A DNA stretch of 64,000 bases from Dirofilaria immitis (taxonomy: Eukaryota > Nematoda > Chromadorea > Rhabditida > Onchocercidae), in the NCBI GenBank assembly GCA_024305405.1, contig JAKNDB010000103.1:1426001-1490000 (forward strand), written 5' to 3'. Below are positions 30,701 through 45,179 of this stretch, piece by piece. Within the stretch, counting starts at the first letter, position 1. Every line of letters starts with the position of its first letter. The notes beneath the pieces are model-generated. The model was not told the DNA's origin. It did no database searches and saw nothing but the letters and a program-made list of their open reading frames with translations. The translations under genes were made by a program, and so were the position numbers.

Positions 30701-33700
30701 ATTAAATTATTTGTCAACAAAATAATAAATCAGGACAATAATTTGTCACACGAAAATATGTAGCTTATTTTTTTTTTTGATTTGTTTATGATACAAATAA
30801 GAAACCAGAAGGAATGAGAATAAACACCTTTTATTACAGTATTATTGTATAACAGCAAATAATTGATCGTATTTATAGCAAAATTTCGACAAAGTTGTCG
30901 ATGTTAGCTTTTGCTGTTGCAATAATTGTCCCAATGATAATACTTATAATAATATTATTATTATTTTTCTTGCCAAAGTTATACTGAAATATATAAAATA
31001 TTACAATAATAAATGAAAAGAATTTGAAAAGAAAAAATTATTTCAAAATTTTTATTTGGCAAAATTTAATTTTTAAAGTAAATGAGAAATTATTAATTAT
31101 CATAAAACAACATAAACTTTAATATGTAAGAAATAATTTAAATTGCAAATAACCAAATTAATTATTAATAAACAATGCGAAGAGAATGAAAAATAAAATA
31201 AAACTGAAATTGTTTAAAATAATAAGTAAAAAACTTTTTAATCGCAATAAAATGAGTAATAAAATTGAAATTTAAAGCTTATATTAATGGAAGAATATAA
31301 GAATAAATAATAAATTAAGCAAATAGCAAATTTAATGAAAATACATTAAGAAATGATTGTTAATTCGAATTTCTATTCTAAGTCATCCAATAAATAATAT
31401 AAAACGATAAATCGATTAATCAAAAAGGAAAAATGATCAAAAAAATATATAAAATGAAAAGAAATTAAAAAAGAATTAAAATTATAAAAATAAGAAATTC
31501 AAAAATATTTACATTTCTCTTATTTAACATTTCATTATAATGTTCCCAATAATTTTTATAAGAAAGTATGAACTAAACTTTTCCCCTTCGAATATTTGAT
31601 CAATATTAACCGGTTATCAATTTAATTATGCTTAAAATATTTTTTATAATTCAATAAATCTATTTGATCTTTCTCATAAACGATTATTCATTTCCAAAAC
31701 AAAATTGTCGTGCCTAACTTACCTTCATAACAAATAGCTATGCCTAATATCTTTTGCAAAAATTCTTAAAAAATTCTTTGAGGGAAATTCGTCGACGACA
31801 TTTGTTCAATTATTTATTAATTCTGCTTGTAAATTACTTATGCATGTAATTTCATTTACAATTAATGATTAGTTCAAACTATTTAACATGTAATGTAACA
31901 ATTTCGTTTTTCTTAAAATTATTTTAAATTTCTATTAATATATTTCTTATATTTATTTCAAGTACAATATTTTCAAATTAAATTACGATACAATATTAAA
32001 ATCTACTTTCTATTATCAAAGTCTTCTAATATACGAAGAATTCATGAAATTTCATAAAACAGTATTGATCATAAATATATTTGAAGGTATTATTGTTTTA
32101 TAAGTAGATATTCAAATTTAATTTGATGATTACCTTAAAATTTCAAAAAATTTAATTACTGTAATGATAAATATGATAACTGATGACTGTATTAGTTTAA
32201 ACCGTTTTCTTTTTGTCATCACAAATATGTCTCAACAGTTTAATCATCATTATTATTATCAGTATAATCATCTTTAAAATATATTTATAATAATATGAAC
32301 TGATAGGCCAGGAATGGTCAATGGAAATTTCGATTTTCTAATAGAACATTCTCAAGATTTCGAGAAAAGAAAGGAAGACGAATTGAAGGAGAAGGGATAA
32401 AAGGAAAAATCCTTCACAAATCGTTTTAGGTCTCATTCATCTTGTTCTCCCCCACCCCTCTACGTTAGGCAATATAAATCGATTTGATTAGTTTAAATTT
32501 ATAATATTTCATCCTACTCTTAAACAAATATGTGCACATATTTATCTTCTCATTCAAAATTACACTGTCATTTTCTCACTTAATATACTAAATAATTATA
32601 AGTTTAAAATTTAGCGAATGTTTAAAGATCAAAATATTTGGTAAATTAGAAATTTAAAATCTTCAAATTATGTCGAGAATGTAAGTTTAGAATTCAGAAA
32701 AGAATGTTTAATGACCAAAGTATTTGAGAAATCAAAAGTTTCAATTCTTCAAATTATATCGAAAATAAAAAATGATTGATTGAGAATGAAAAATATTCTA
32801 ATAAAGATATATAATAAATCAATAGCTATCAAGAAATATTCAATGTGAGATTATGCTTAGTTTTATAAGTATAAGCTATACTGTTATCAATCAGATTAAA
32901 GTTCGAAGATTGTTTAAATAAATCAAATCTGAATAGATTTGTAAATTATAGTAGTATTATCAATCATAATAAAGTTCGAATATTGTTGATAAGTATAAAT
33001 GATAAAATTATCCATAATTAGATTATAATTATTCAACGAAATGAAACAGATATCTTTTTCGTCCTTTTCGTTTGTTTGTTTGTTTATTTTAATTTGATGA
33101 TTTGTGCAACATTTTCAATTCATTTTTTGACATATATCTAATTTGATGAAATGGAATAGAATGAATGAATGAATGATTGATTGATTGATTGGTTGATTGA
33201 TTGATTGATTGATTGAATTTTCCTGTTGGAATGAAATATATAAAATGAACACTTTACTTACTAATTTATGTTTCATTAATGAGAAGAGAAGGAAAAATGT
33301 TAAAAGCAATGAGATGAAATGATGAAATAGAAATAAATAAAGGCTAAAAGAAAAATTGAAAGGAAAAAAAAGGAAACAAGAAAAAGAGAAAAGAAAAAAA
33401 AGGAAACAAGAAAAAGAAAAAGAAAGTATTTTTTGGAGAAAAGGGATATGAAGGAAAAATAGATGAAGTTTATTCCATTTATAATATAATGGGAAATGGA
33501 AATTAATTTAAATGAGAAAAGAAATGGAAAGAAATTGAATGAAAGATTGATGAAATAGGAAATATTAATATTAATAATTTGTAACAAATTACAGATAATA
33601 ATATGAATTGAAATAATGAAAAACTTAACAAATCAATATAAAATAATTATTTTATATTATCAACGATTAATTTAGATTTGATAAAAATATATTAGATGAT

Positions 33701-34820
33701 AAAATGAGCATTTATTATTTTAATTTTCAATGAATTTTAAAGAAAATAGATGATGAATTGCAAAAGAATCTATGGCTATTAATAAATATTTATCATTATT
33801 AAATTATTTTTTCATAATTGATCAATTCAATGATTTGAATGAGAGAAAGTGAATTTTGATATTTTTGATAACAAATTTTGATCATCTCCATTTTATTCCT
33901 ATTATTTAATTTCCTAGGATGTATCGCTTTTTTTAATTAAATTTTTAAACTAAAAATTTCAACTTCGATTGAATGATGAGTTTTATTCAAAAATTTTTGA
34001 ACAAAAATCCAATCGTAGCTATTTTTTAGGTAAAATAAATGGAAATGTAGAAATTGAATACAAGATAGCATATTATCATTTGCAATAAAAGAAATAATTA
34101 ATTTTGATGGAATTGATTATTCGGTGATAAATATTTGATTGTTGAACAATAAAGCTAATCAAGGATTTTTAAAATTGAAATTAAGAGGAAAAAGAATTAT
34201 AAATTGTTCCCACATTTTTCAATATATCTTCTTTTTTTCCCGCATTATGTTTGATTAAAAATTAATAAAATTCTAAATCACATTATCGTTTAATTTTTCA
34301 TAATATCTAAGTTTTATTATAAGCGATGAATAAAAGAAGAAAAAAAGAACCGAAAGTTATTTCTTTACTATTTTTAAACTTTTTGTTTTCTGAAATTTCA
34401 ATACAATAAACGAAGAAGATGATGATGCTATTTTTTAATTTATCATGATAGATGTTGTATGTATTAGAATAGTCAAAGCATGAATTACGTGCTATGATAC
34501 TATCATTTAACAAAGATTGATAAAGATTATATTATGATTTAGAAAAGATTGATAAAAATTTATCATATCTCTCTTTTCACTTATCATTTAAATATTTAAC
34601 ATCAGAAAAAATTTATCATGTATTTCATTTAAAAAATAATTTATGAAAGTTTTTCTTAGAGAAAAAATTTTTAAATTTCAGTTTAGAAAAAACCATGCGA
34701 GATTTCATTAAATAAAGTAGAAAAGAAAAAAACAAAATGGAAATAATAATAACAAAATATAATATTAGTAATAATGAATGATCTAAGATTTATTATGCAT
34801 ATTGTTTATTGTTATGACCA

Positions 34821-34868
<48 letters not shown>

Positions 34869-34950
34869 TAAAAATATCATTTTAGTCATTTATGAAATAA
34901 AAATATGAAGTGGGAAAGTTTTGAGATATGAAAATTGGAAAAGTAATATC
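30701..34950. other. Intergenic, no gene seen
   Basis: AT-rich sequence that should include the goa-1 promoter at its left end. It carries a TGAT/GAAT microsatellite at about 33164-33217, a short repeated AG-rich stretch at 33360-33420, and an AT run at about 34823-34863. A 30-codon frame at 32296-32400 looks weakly coding but has no partners. Confidence 0.5.
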
Positions 34951-35210
34951 AACGATTCATAGAGAAAATATTCCCATAAATGAGCTATGGTATGTGAATA
35001 AATTTGTGGAAATTAAAATTTGGAAAATAAAATTTTTTCCTTTTTGAAATATAAAAAGGAAAGAATAAAAAGCATGTCATAACTAAATAATTAGTCCTTT
35101 TTTCTAAAAAAATATGATAATTAAAAAATAAATAATAATTGAAATGAAGTATTTGATATTTATCGCATACCATAGCTCATTTATGGGAAATATTTTCTCT
35201 ATGAATCGTT
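34951..35210. mobile_element. 260-bp fold-back element, MITE-like
   Basis: The left arm (34951-34996, starting AACGATTCATAGAGAAAATA) is repeated in reverse complement at 35164-35210. The arms are about 47 bases and differ by one base in a T run and one substitution near the inner end. The interior is about 165 bases of AT-rich sequence with no transposase. No clear target-site duplication is seen at the edges. The structure fits a miniature inverted-repeat element or other large hairpin. Confidence 0.6.
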
Positions 35211-35251
35211 AAATGATAATAAATTATTGATTTCCATGCTATTTTCTGATA
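35209..35251 (+). repeat. 43-bp direct repeat, copy 1
   Basis: Starts at the right arm of the fold-back element (TTAAATGATAATAAATTATT...) and is repeated identically at 35743-35785. The two copies are 534 bases apart. Confidence 0.85.
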
Positions 35252-35742
35252 ATTACCGTATATTAATTCACGAATAATCAGAAACTTTCAACATTCATTT
35301 ATCAATTTTATGTCAATAAAAAATCAAATCTTATTGAAAAATGATGGAAAAGAAAGCATATTTATTATAGGCTAATACAAAAACTTGCTTATTAATTTCT
35401 TCCGGGAAAAAATGCATTTTACTTATAATTTTAGACTTGATATTATAAAAACTTAAAAAGATTAAAATTTAAAAATTTCAATTCTGAAAAATAAAATAAA
35501 TTAATATAATTAAATTAATGAAATGATAGCAAACATATTATTATATTGAAAGATACAAGCAGTAATAGAAAGAAAATGGATAAATAATTATTGATTGGGA
35601 AAAATTAATAAATTGAATTATATTTTATTTAAAATTTTAAGATATAATTGTGAAAATTTTTAAGTTAAAATCTGGAAATTTCGATTTATCAGTAATGAAG
35701 TAATATGAAAAAAATTAAAATTATTAGCCTATTTTCCGTAAA

Positions 35743-35785
35743 TTAAATGATAATAAATTATTGATTTCCATGCTATTTTCTGATA
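35743..35785 (+). repeat. 43-bp direct repeat, copy 2
   Basis: Second identical copy of the stretch at 35209-35251, ending ...CTATTTTCTGATA. The flanks differ (CCATATATTAAACG here against ATTACCGTATATT in copy 1). Confidence 0.85.
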
Positions 35786-38368
35786 CCATATATTAAACGA
35801 ATATAATAGAAGTGAACAATTAATCAATATATAATAATAATTAAAAGCTTTCCGATAATAATTAAATTGTTTCAGTTTAATTATTGTGATTTAATTACTT
35901 GTTATTGCTATTGCTATTATTATTATTATTATTATTATTAGTATCTATGTTTTGGCAGCTAGAAAGGAAGGATTATTATCAATTAAAGGATGATTTAATG
36001 AGTATCGATAATAAGCAATAAATCTATCGATAAGATTAAGTCAAAATTAGCTTCATTCTATAATTAATTTAAGTGCAAAGATCTAAAGTGTTATGCGATG
36101 TTTGAAAAAAGATTAAAAATAAAAGAATAAAATAATTACTGAAAAGTTTGAAGCTGAATTATGAAAAGATGAATAATTTAATGGTAATTAATAGTAATAA
36201 TGATATTAATAATAATTATTATTATTAGTAATAATAATAATGATGATAAATGATTGTGATGATGATATATGAAATTAAATGATGGATTATGATGACGATG
36301 ATGATGATGACGATGACTGATAATAAGAATGGCGAATTATGAATAATATGATGATTAATGATGATTACAATTAGATGATGATGATGATGATACTATTACT
36401 ATTGAAATATTCGACAAGTTAATTCAGGAAATCAACATGAGCGATTACTATTATCGTTATTATTAATTACTACTATTAATTTCAATTAAAATCATAAAAT
36501 ATTAACTTAGAAAAAGAAAATTACGCACTTATTTATATGTTTAAAGATGGGAAAGAATGAGAAAAGATAAACAAATTGTGAATTAAAATTAGTTGAAATT
36601 TAAAATATTTTAAAACTTTGAAATCAGAAATTTAAATATAATTTATAACATATTTATCGATTTCTTTTTCATTCTTATGAAATTATTAATAAAAGCGATA
36701 TTATTTCAATCTATACGTTTAAAGTAAATAAATATAAGATATGGGAAATAAGATGCCATATCATCATATCATTTGTTTAACGTTATCTTTATCATATCTA
36801 AATGTTGATAAGTTAGAGAAACAAATAAAATGCTTATTATGATGAGCAAAAAAATGAGCAGAAACAAGTAAATATTATTTTTCAAAAGCATAACATTAAA
36901 AAAAAAAAGAATCAAATATATGCTCTTTTTGACAAGTTGAAAACGTGAAAAAAATATGAAAGTATGCAAACTTTCAAATATTATGACGCAAATTCATTCC
37001 ATCACGATGATTTCCTCCCTTCACTATGCCTAAATTTTGTTATTATATTCTTCAAAGGAGAAAAAAAAAAAAGTAGAGAGAAGAAAGTAAACATCCTATT
37101 GATTACGTACTTCAGAAGTCTTCGTTAACCGTGCAAAAATCTTAGATCCCGTTGTATCATTTACTCTGAATAACCGTTATTCTGAAGAAGTAATATTTAA
37201 TAATTAATATTCCGGAGCAATTATAGTTGTTTAGCTAATATTCCGGAATAGTAGCATTTGATAATATTCCGGAGCAAGAACATTAATAATGAAATAATAG
37301 CATTTGATAATTAATATTCCGAAACAATAACAATCGATAATCAAATAATGAATGCACTTTTTTAAACAATTATTGATAACCGATTATTTGGAATGCTGCA
37401 TAATAAGGGTGCTGCTTTAATCAATATCTCGACAGAATGATTAAAACAAACAATGACGAAAATATTGCGATTGAAATTTACAATACACAATTAGGCAGCT
37501 GATAAAAGTATGATAAATGTGGAAAATGATGATAAAAAGCTTATCACATTAATTATTAATTCATTCATTTCAATTACAATTGAGTTTGAGATTTTCACTT
37601 GGAGCAAAACAAAATAAAAAATGTCAAAAAATTCAAAATAAATAAGTAATACTGATGAAGAGAAAAAGAGAGATATAAAAATACAAAGATAATAATAATG
37701 GTAAATGGTAAATGGATAGTTACTAACAATAATAATGATAATAATAATCATGGTAAATGGATAATAAATAGTGATTATGGTAATAATAATAATCATGGTA
37801 ATGGATAGTTATTAAAATTTCATCCATTTAATTTAATCTTTTTCCAATTATTTATTTCGCTAAGCATTTTATAAACCATTCCTTATTTTTTTCTTGTTCA
37901 TACAGTTTCCTTTATAAAAATTAAAAAAAAGTATTTCATGAAATTTTACAGTAGCTAAAAAAGTTAGGATATACAAGATATGGATTTAAAAGGATGGTGT
38001 TAAATTTACAATTTTAAATTACCGCTTTTTTTCAATTCTAAAAGATCTCACTCTCGAATGATAAATGATAAATAAATTGTGTAATAAATGATCGACATTG
38101 ATTGATAGACACTTATGTTTTTATTTTGCTCATTAAATCTTTACAAAAATTAGATCATATAATTAAACTTGCAAATTCATAAATCATTTAAAAGATTCAT
38201 TAATCCGTATGGCAATTGTTGGATATAATATGTATGCATAATACTACTATTTATCACCTGGAATGAGATGTATTATAATTAAAATTCTTTGTTTATTCTT
38301 ACATATCTATTTACTAGTATTGTTGCCTACATTTTATATAAAATAAACTTATCTCACTCATATATCCA

Positions 38369-38406
<38 letters not shown>

Positions 38407-38794
38407 GTCAATACTCATATAAAATAAACTTATCCCTCATAAGGCTGATACATCCATTTACATATTTTCATATACATCTACAGACACATCATCTATTATT
38501 ACTATTTATGTTTATTATGTATATATTTATGTTTATCACCTATTATTACTATTTATGCTTATTATGTATAAAACAAACTTATACACGCACGTATACCTAT
38601 ATATTTATATACATACACGGATATTAATACATAAAGCAAATATAGAAACACGTGAAACCTACGTACGTATATATAGGCATATATAGATCATAGTATAAGA
38701 TGCACATGTACATTTATACTTGTACATATGTAAGATATGATTATATTTACACATACAAATAAATATAATAATCACTCACATTATTACATTGATA

Positions 38795-39253
38795 TACACA
38801 CACACACAAACACACACATGCATACCAATACACATTTGTTTATAAAAAATACACACATATATATATATATATATGTATGCAAACATATGTATTATATGTA
38901 TATTTATCCATATGTGTCGAACACATATAAGCACTACACGCACATACATATACACATACACATACATACACACATACACGCATACATGCATACATACATA
39001 CATACATACACACATATACATATATACATACACACACACACACATATAAACAAAACGTGAACACTTATATATATTACATTCGCATATTATATACGCATAA
39101 ATATCCCTACACATTATGTACACTCACACATTAAATAATACCTATACATACACACCTATATATATGTACACACCTTTATATAAAATAACTACACAAAGGT
39201 ACCTACAGATATATAGGTATGTATGTATGTATGTATGTATGTATGTATGTATG
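38795..39253. repeat. Compound CA / CATA / GTAT microsatellite cluster
   Basis: Alternating purine-pyrimidine repeats: ACAC and ACATAC units at 38795-39050 and GTAT units at 39219-39253, with short AT runs between. Confidence 0.85.
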
Positions 39254-41046
39254 ATTATAATTATACATATATATATATATATATATATTAGATTAGAAGT
39301 TGAAAAGAGACACAATATGAAATATATAAAATTCATACTAAACAAAATCGATGGTTTCCTAGGATAAGAAATGTATGAACTAGGACTTAAGGACTTAACT
39401 AGGCCAGACCTTGACTTACTCTCTTGTATATTCATTACATTCCCAAATCTCCTATATTTATGTGTTCCTTCTCTTTTTTCTTTTCTTTTATTTATTTTTT
39501 TATCTTTAAATAATTTGAATTAAATTCAATATATGTTAATTCGATGTTAACATTCATATGTACATACTATACATATATATACTATTTTTAAACTTTCATT
39601 TTGACTAATTATCCAAGAAAATAGTGATATTTTCACTCTCTTTTTTTCTAAGATCAAAGATCTATGCATTTAAATTGAAGTTTTCGTTTTTAATTATCTA
39701 AGGAAATTAATACCTTTTTTTTATATTTCTTTAATCGATAAATTTTATTTTTTTCCTTTCTCTCATCGAGAAATGCAAAGATAGAATGAGTGGATGACGA
39801 GAATGAATGATGTCAACTTTTTAAATGCATAAATTTTTGCTTCAATTAAAAATTTAAAGAATTTTTTCGTTAAACATTTTCTTTTTCTTTTTTCTTTTTT
39901 CTCAATTGATATAGTATTTAATATTCTCTTCTCTGTCTCCTATATGATAAAGATCTTATGAATACATCATGAAAAAAATAAAAGATAAATATGGTTGTCG
40001 AGAATATGAAGATGTGAAAAGAAAAATGAAATTTAATATATATTAAAAATAAATTATTTAGTAAATATATCGAAATAATAAGAATATAAAAATAAACAAA
40101 TAGAAATGATAAATAATAAACAGAGAAAAGCAAAAATATAAATATAAATATTATTTTTTTAAAAATAATAAGATCATTCAATGATAAAAATGCTATAAGC
40201 AAATAAAAAAAAAAAAAAACATATCAAAGTATAAAATAAAAACACGTGTGCCACGTAATATTGACATTTTTTAAAACAAAAATACAAGCACAATCATAAA
40301 AATATTCATATAAACATAAAAAGAATATATAAACGATGAAATTGTGCACGATAAATAATAAAAAGTATATGACTAAGCATGAAGTACAAGTATATAAAAA
40401 CGAAAATATAAGCGAAGATAATTATATGAATAATAAAATTCAGATTAGTCATGTTGTAAGGTTAGAGGTTAAAAGTTATTCGTTTGTTACAATTTGTCCA
40501 GAATGAGAAAATACAAAATCTTAATCATGTAGAATTATTATGAACTAACAATTAACTTACGTTCATCGTATTTTATCGCATCAATGTTTAAATCGCAAAT
40601 AATTTTGATGAATGAATTAAATAATATATACAACTTGTTGAAAGCAAATAAAATGTCTAAATAATATTAGACAAATTAGCAAAAATTAATTTTATTAAAT
40701 TGATCATTTTGGTACGTAGTAAATTGCAATATAAAATTTAGCTTTTAGTAATTGTAATAAAACATTAAAAAAAAAACCGATCGATATTTCATATTTTTTT
40801 CTTAGAGCAATTAAAAATCAATATAAATTTTTAATATTATTAAAAATTAAATTCCAATGTAAGCAATTAAAGTATCATTGAATTACTATAATACATTACT
40901 GAAAATAATGTTTAACATATTATACTAATTTAAATATGATAAAAATTAATTTAATTAAATAGGAAAAAATGTCATACAACTGATATATATGATCCATTTC
41001 ATAAAAGTATCGAATTATCAAAATTTTGATCTATTATCCGATATAC

Positions 41047-41047
<1 letters not shown>

Positions 41048-41105
<58 letters not shown>

Positions 41106-41115
41106 GTAATAATAA

Positions 41116-41194
<79 letters not shown>

Positions 41195-41204
41195 TGATAA
41201 TAAC

Positions 41205-41237
<33 letters not shown>
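41048..41237. repeat. AAT microsatellite
   Basis: About 190 bases of AAT triplets with a few interruptions (AATAGT, AAGT, GATGAT, AAC). Confidence 0.95.
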
Positions 41238-41238
<1 letters not shown>

Positions 41239-44174
41239 TTTAGAGGGAAAATAAAGAAAACGAAAAAGAAATGATATCATATTGACAATTTTTACTAAAC
41301 CAATTCGAAATTTATTTCATTCAAATTTGTTAGTTAAAAAAAAATTCCCCAAAGGAATGTATATGCATTTTTAAAAATTTATCTTCTTGACAAACCAAAT
41401 AATTATTGTTAGTTGTGGTATTGTTATTATTATTATTAATATATTTTTCATATTATTTATTCGCCATTCGATACTGTCTGTTTTCTATTTGGAACAGTTT
41501 AATTTTTTTGTTGTATTGATAAACTTAATGAGTGCTATTTTAAGACAGATAATAAAAATTTTCCCCAGCAACTTTGCTCATTTATTAATTAGATTAGAAA
41601 TATATGATCTATTTTCTATCGTTTATCTCATTTTATTCGACAATCGTGACTAAAATTTAGTGATCAAATATTCTGAGAGTAAATCAATAAATGGATGTGA
41701 AAAATGAAATGAAATAATTCATTATATTTACAAAACAGTGAACAATAAAGATAATGAATAGAATGTTTTCGAAAAAGAAGTATATATAATTTAAATAATA
41801 ACAATCAATGATATTTTATTAACCTAAATTTTAATTATCATCGATTATATAAATTAAATAATTTTTTGACTAAGTTTTTTTTTCTACTTCCATCCAGGTG
41901 AAAAATTTCATGTGAAAAACGATGAATTTTTTTTTTTTGAATATTAAAATCAAATTCTTGTTATAAGTAAAAAGAAAAAAAAATGAAAACTACTAATTTG
42001 AAATAGCAGCTGTTATTTTAGTTAAGCCTTTTGATTTTTATAATTATCAAAACAAAAAAGAAACGAAAAAAACACAAAGAAAATGAGATAAAGAAAGGAA
42101 AGAGAAAAAAAAGAAATATTTATAATTTTTCATTAAAATCAATTATTCATAATGAGTTTTTATGAATTGAGTAAATTTTGTAAAAAAAAAAAGCAATTAC
42201 AATTTACGTAATTGAAATAACAAATGGAAAAAACTAAATCGAAAAATCGATCGATTATTTTAAGTTCCTTTCTGGTTTTTACCAATATATAGCGATATTT
42301 TAATTATATGTTAGCAAATATGTTTTATTGATAAGTGAATACTATCAAATATTTGATTTAATTTAGACATATTCCTAATGTTAATCATCTCATGAAATAT
42401 TTAATTCAATTAGTTAGAGATATATTGAGCAATCGATCAAATCCATATTAAATACCGATTGAATCAATATTGAGAATTTCAAGTATCTTAGTAAGTAAAT
42501 ATATATATTTTCTAACAAATTTTTGCTAGAAAATATCGTTTAATACAACGCAAAACATTTACGAATTATCAGTAAGGAATCGCGGTATTATGATGCGAAT
42601 CTTAAATATATATTTCTGAAGATGAAAAGAAATTTAGATGATATATCAGTGTCAATTAAAAATCTATTGGTCTAATAGCAATAACAATAGCACTACAACA
42701 AAAACAATAACAACAACGACAACGACAACAATAAAAATAACATGACAGTAAGAATAATAATTAAAACAGCAATTACTATTACTACTACAATAACGGCAAC
42801 TACTATCAATGAACGAAAAGCTAGGTTTAGACATACTTCTGCAGTTGCTTCTCTACTTTCCTTTATGGGCTAAGCCATCACTATACCTTTTTCATTCCAT
42901 TTCGATTTCCCTCTTAGAAATTTTTGCTTTTTTCTCTTTTAGTCTCTCTATTTTACAAACTGTTTATTCTAGGCAACAAGTTATGTCTAGCGAAGGTTTT
43001 TGGTCCAAGGCTTGACTAAGCACACATTCATCCTATTTATGCAATGCATATACGCTTGTATGTTTCACTTCCAGCCTTCTGCTCTCTCAACTCCACAGAC
43101 TGCTTATTCCAAATAGCAGGCAGTGCTTAGCTATAGCTTAATCATATCCTTACTAGGCTCACCAGGCTATACTCATCCTAATTTATAACACAAACACACA
43201 TATATATACACTTAGTCATTTTCCTTCTTTCTATGCATTACATATATAATTTTGTTAAAAATAGATGCTGGAAAATGTCAAAAACATCTATTGGCATCTT
43301 AGGCCATAGTGACGCTCATACATACATAATATAAAATAGCTAAGGCATTACTCTGAGGCTTAAATATATAGATTTGTTTAGGCTCAAAGGCTAACGTTTA
43401 CTTTAAACTAAAAACGCAAATGCAAGAAATGCAGAGTAAATGATTCCTTTCTTTTCTCTTTCGATCTTTTTTCATTTTCTCATCATCTCGAATCTGATGA
43501 CATATACATACAAACAGACACTTTTTGAGTATCATTTCTATCTTTTTCAATCTTTTAATTCATTTCTATTTTTCATTTAACTGTTTTCCCATCATTCTTA
43601 TACATCTATATATATATATATTTATGGTTGTATTTCAGTTTAATCTGATACCATTTTTATGCTTCTTTTCATTTCTTTTTTCCTCCTCTTTTTAACTAAT
43701 TTCTATTTCTTTCCTTCTTATTTTATTTTATTTTTTCTCTTCTTTTTCACCTATCCTTCTCTCTTATTCATTTATATTTCAAATAAATTATATCAAAATG
43801 AAATAATAATAAATGTTAGCATCAAAAATATCATATTGATTGATAGAAATAATATTAGAAAGATAGAAAGAAATTAATTCAAACAATTGGAATTTAAAAA
43901 CTAAAATATATTTCAAAGAATTGTAAAAATGAGAAAAGAAAAAAAAGTGAAGGATTGCTTTCATTCATTTCAAATATTTGTTAGAAATAATATATTAAAT
44001 TTAATAATTAAAAAGGCGAATAAATTTACATAGAATAAATGATAGTAATAGTAATAGAAATTTTCTTTTTTAATCGATCAGCGATAGAGCAGAAAAATTT
44101 ACTTTTTCAGTACTTGAATTATTTAATAAAAATTTGCAAATTCTTCCCTACATCAACAACGTTTTTTCACATTA

Positions 44175-44500
44175 ATTCCAAACAGAACTGTAAATTCTTT
44201 TTCACGCACTCTCTTTACGTATATTTTCCACTGATCACGAATAGAATTATAAATTCTTTTCACGCACTCTCTTTACGTATATTTTCACTGATCACGAATA
44301 GAATTATAAATTCTTTTTCACGCACTCTCTTTACGTATATTTTCCACTGATCACGAATAGAATTATAAATTCTTTTTCACGCACTCTCTTTACGTATATT
44401 TTCCACTGATCACGAATAGAATTATAAATTCTTTTTCACGCACTCTCTTTACGTATATTTTCCACTGATCACGAATAGAATTATAAATTCTTTTTCACGT
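44175..44500 (+). repeat. 59-bp tandem repeat, five copies plus partials
   Basis: The unit starts CACGCACTCTCTTTACGTAT and ends near AGAATTATAAATTCTTTTT. Copies start at 44203, 44261, 44319, 44378 and 44437; a truncated one starts at 44496. The spacings are 58, 58, 59, 59 and 59; the two short copies each lack one base, one in a T run and one C of TTTTCC. The first flank (44175-44202) is a diverged half unit. Each unit contains the near-palindrome GAATTATAAATTC. Confidence 0.95.
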
Positions 44501-45179
44501 ATAACATCATTACTAATCATTATTATCATCATTTTACATGCAATAATTAATCTAATTTAAAGTTGTTAAAAAAAAAGTAAGATTGAATGAACATATCTTT
44601 ACTTCCTTAAAAGTTATTATTCTTTGCTCTGATGGAAACATGTAGATATATTACATATCTCGGGAATAAGTTAATTTTGTCATTCCTTCTTTTTCTTTTA
44701 ACAGTTTGAAAAGTTTTCAGTTTTGCTTCACTCATTTTATTTTATTTAAAAGCATTTTTAGTCATTTTTTCTTTTCTTTTTCCCCTTCAAAATATTGATA
44801 TGAAAATAATTTGAGTGAAACAAACATTAAAGATTTCTGATAAATTTTTAAATTTAAAATTTTTTAGTTAAAAAAATTCTTTCGTTTTCTAACTTTTGAT
44901 CCAATTGTTAGAAAGATGGAAGTTTAAAAATGAGGGAATATTTATTAAATTTGTTATAATTAATTATTGCTATAATCATTGCATGAAATATATAAGAAAG
45001 GTAAATGTGATTAAATAGTAAAAATTATATTTTTGATAAATTTAATTTCATTGCAACGAATAAATGAATGAGATATATTAGCATTATCCAATCTTTTTTA
45101 ACTGTAATATTAATTTTAATTATTTTTCTTCTTTTTATTTATAGCAATATTGATTATTTTGTTGATCAGAAACCGTGAT

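Larger units (their letters stand above)
35786..44174. other. Intergenic, microsatellite-rich, no gene seen
   Basis: No supported gene. The long apparent ORFs here are poly-Asn, poly-Ile or Tyr/His stretches from microsatellites. Contents include an ATT run at about 38371-38406, mixed CA/CATA at 38795-39050, GTAT at 39219-39253, AAT at 41048-41237, a cluster of TTCCGGA motifs at 37200-37330, and a diverged duplicated block at 42930-43190. Confidence 0.5.

Noticed and set aside
32296..32400. Thirty-codon plus-strand frame (GMVNGNFDFLIEHSQDFEK...)
   Set aside because: Protein-like, but too short, with no start, partner exon or family; kept only as a note in the intergenic entry.
38289..39435. 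Tyr/His/Thr- and Val/Cys-rich ORFs on both strands
   Set aside because: Products of CA, CATA, GTAT and ATT microsatellites; no splice context or family.
43260..43400. Interstitial telomere (TTAGGC) tract
   Set aside because: Only two exact TTAGGC words about 75 bases apart, with no tandem array.
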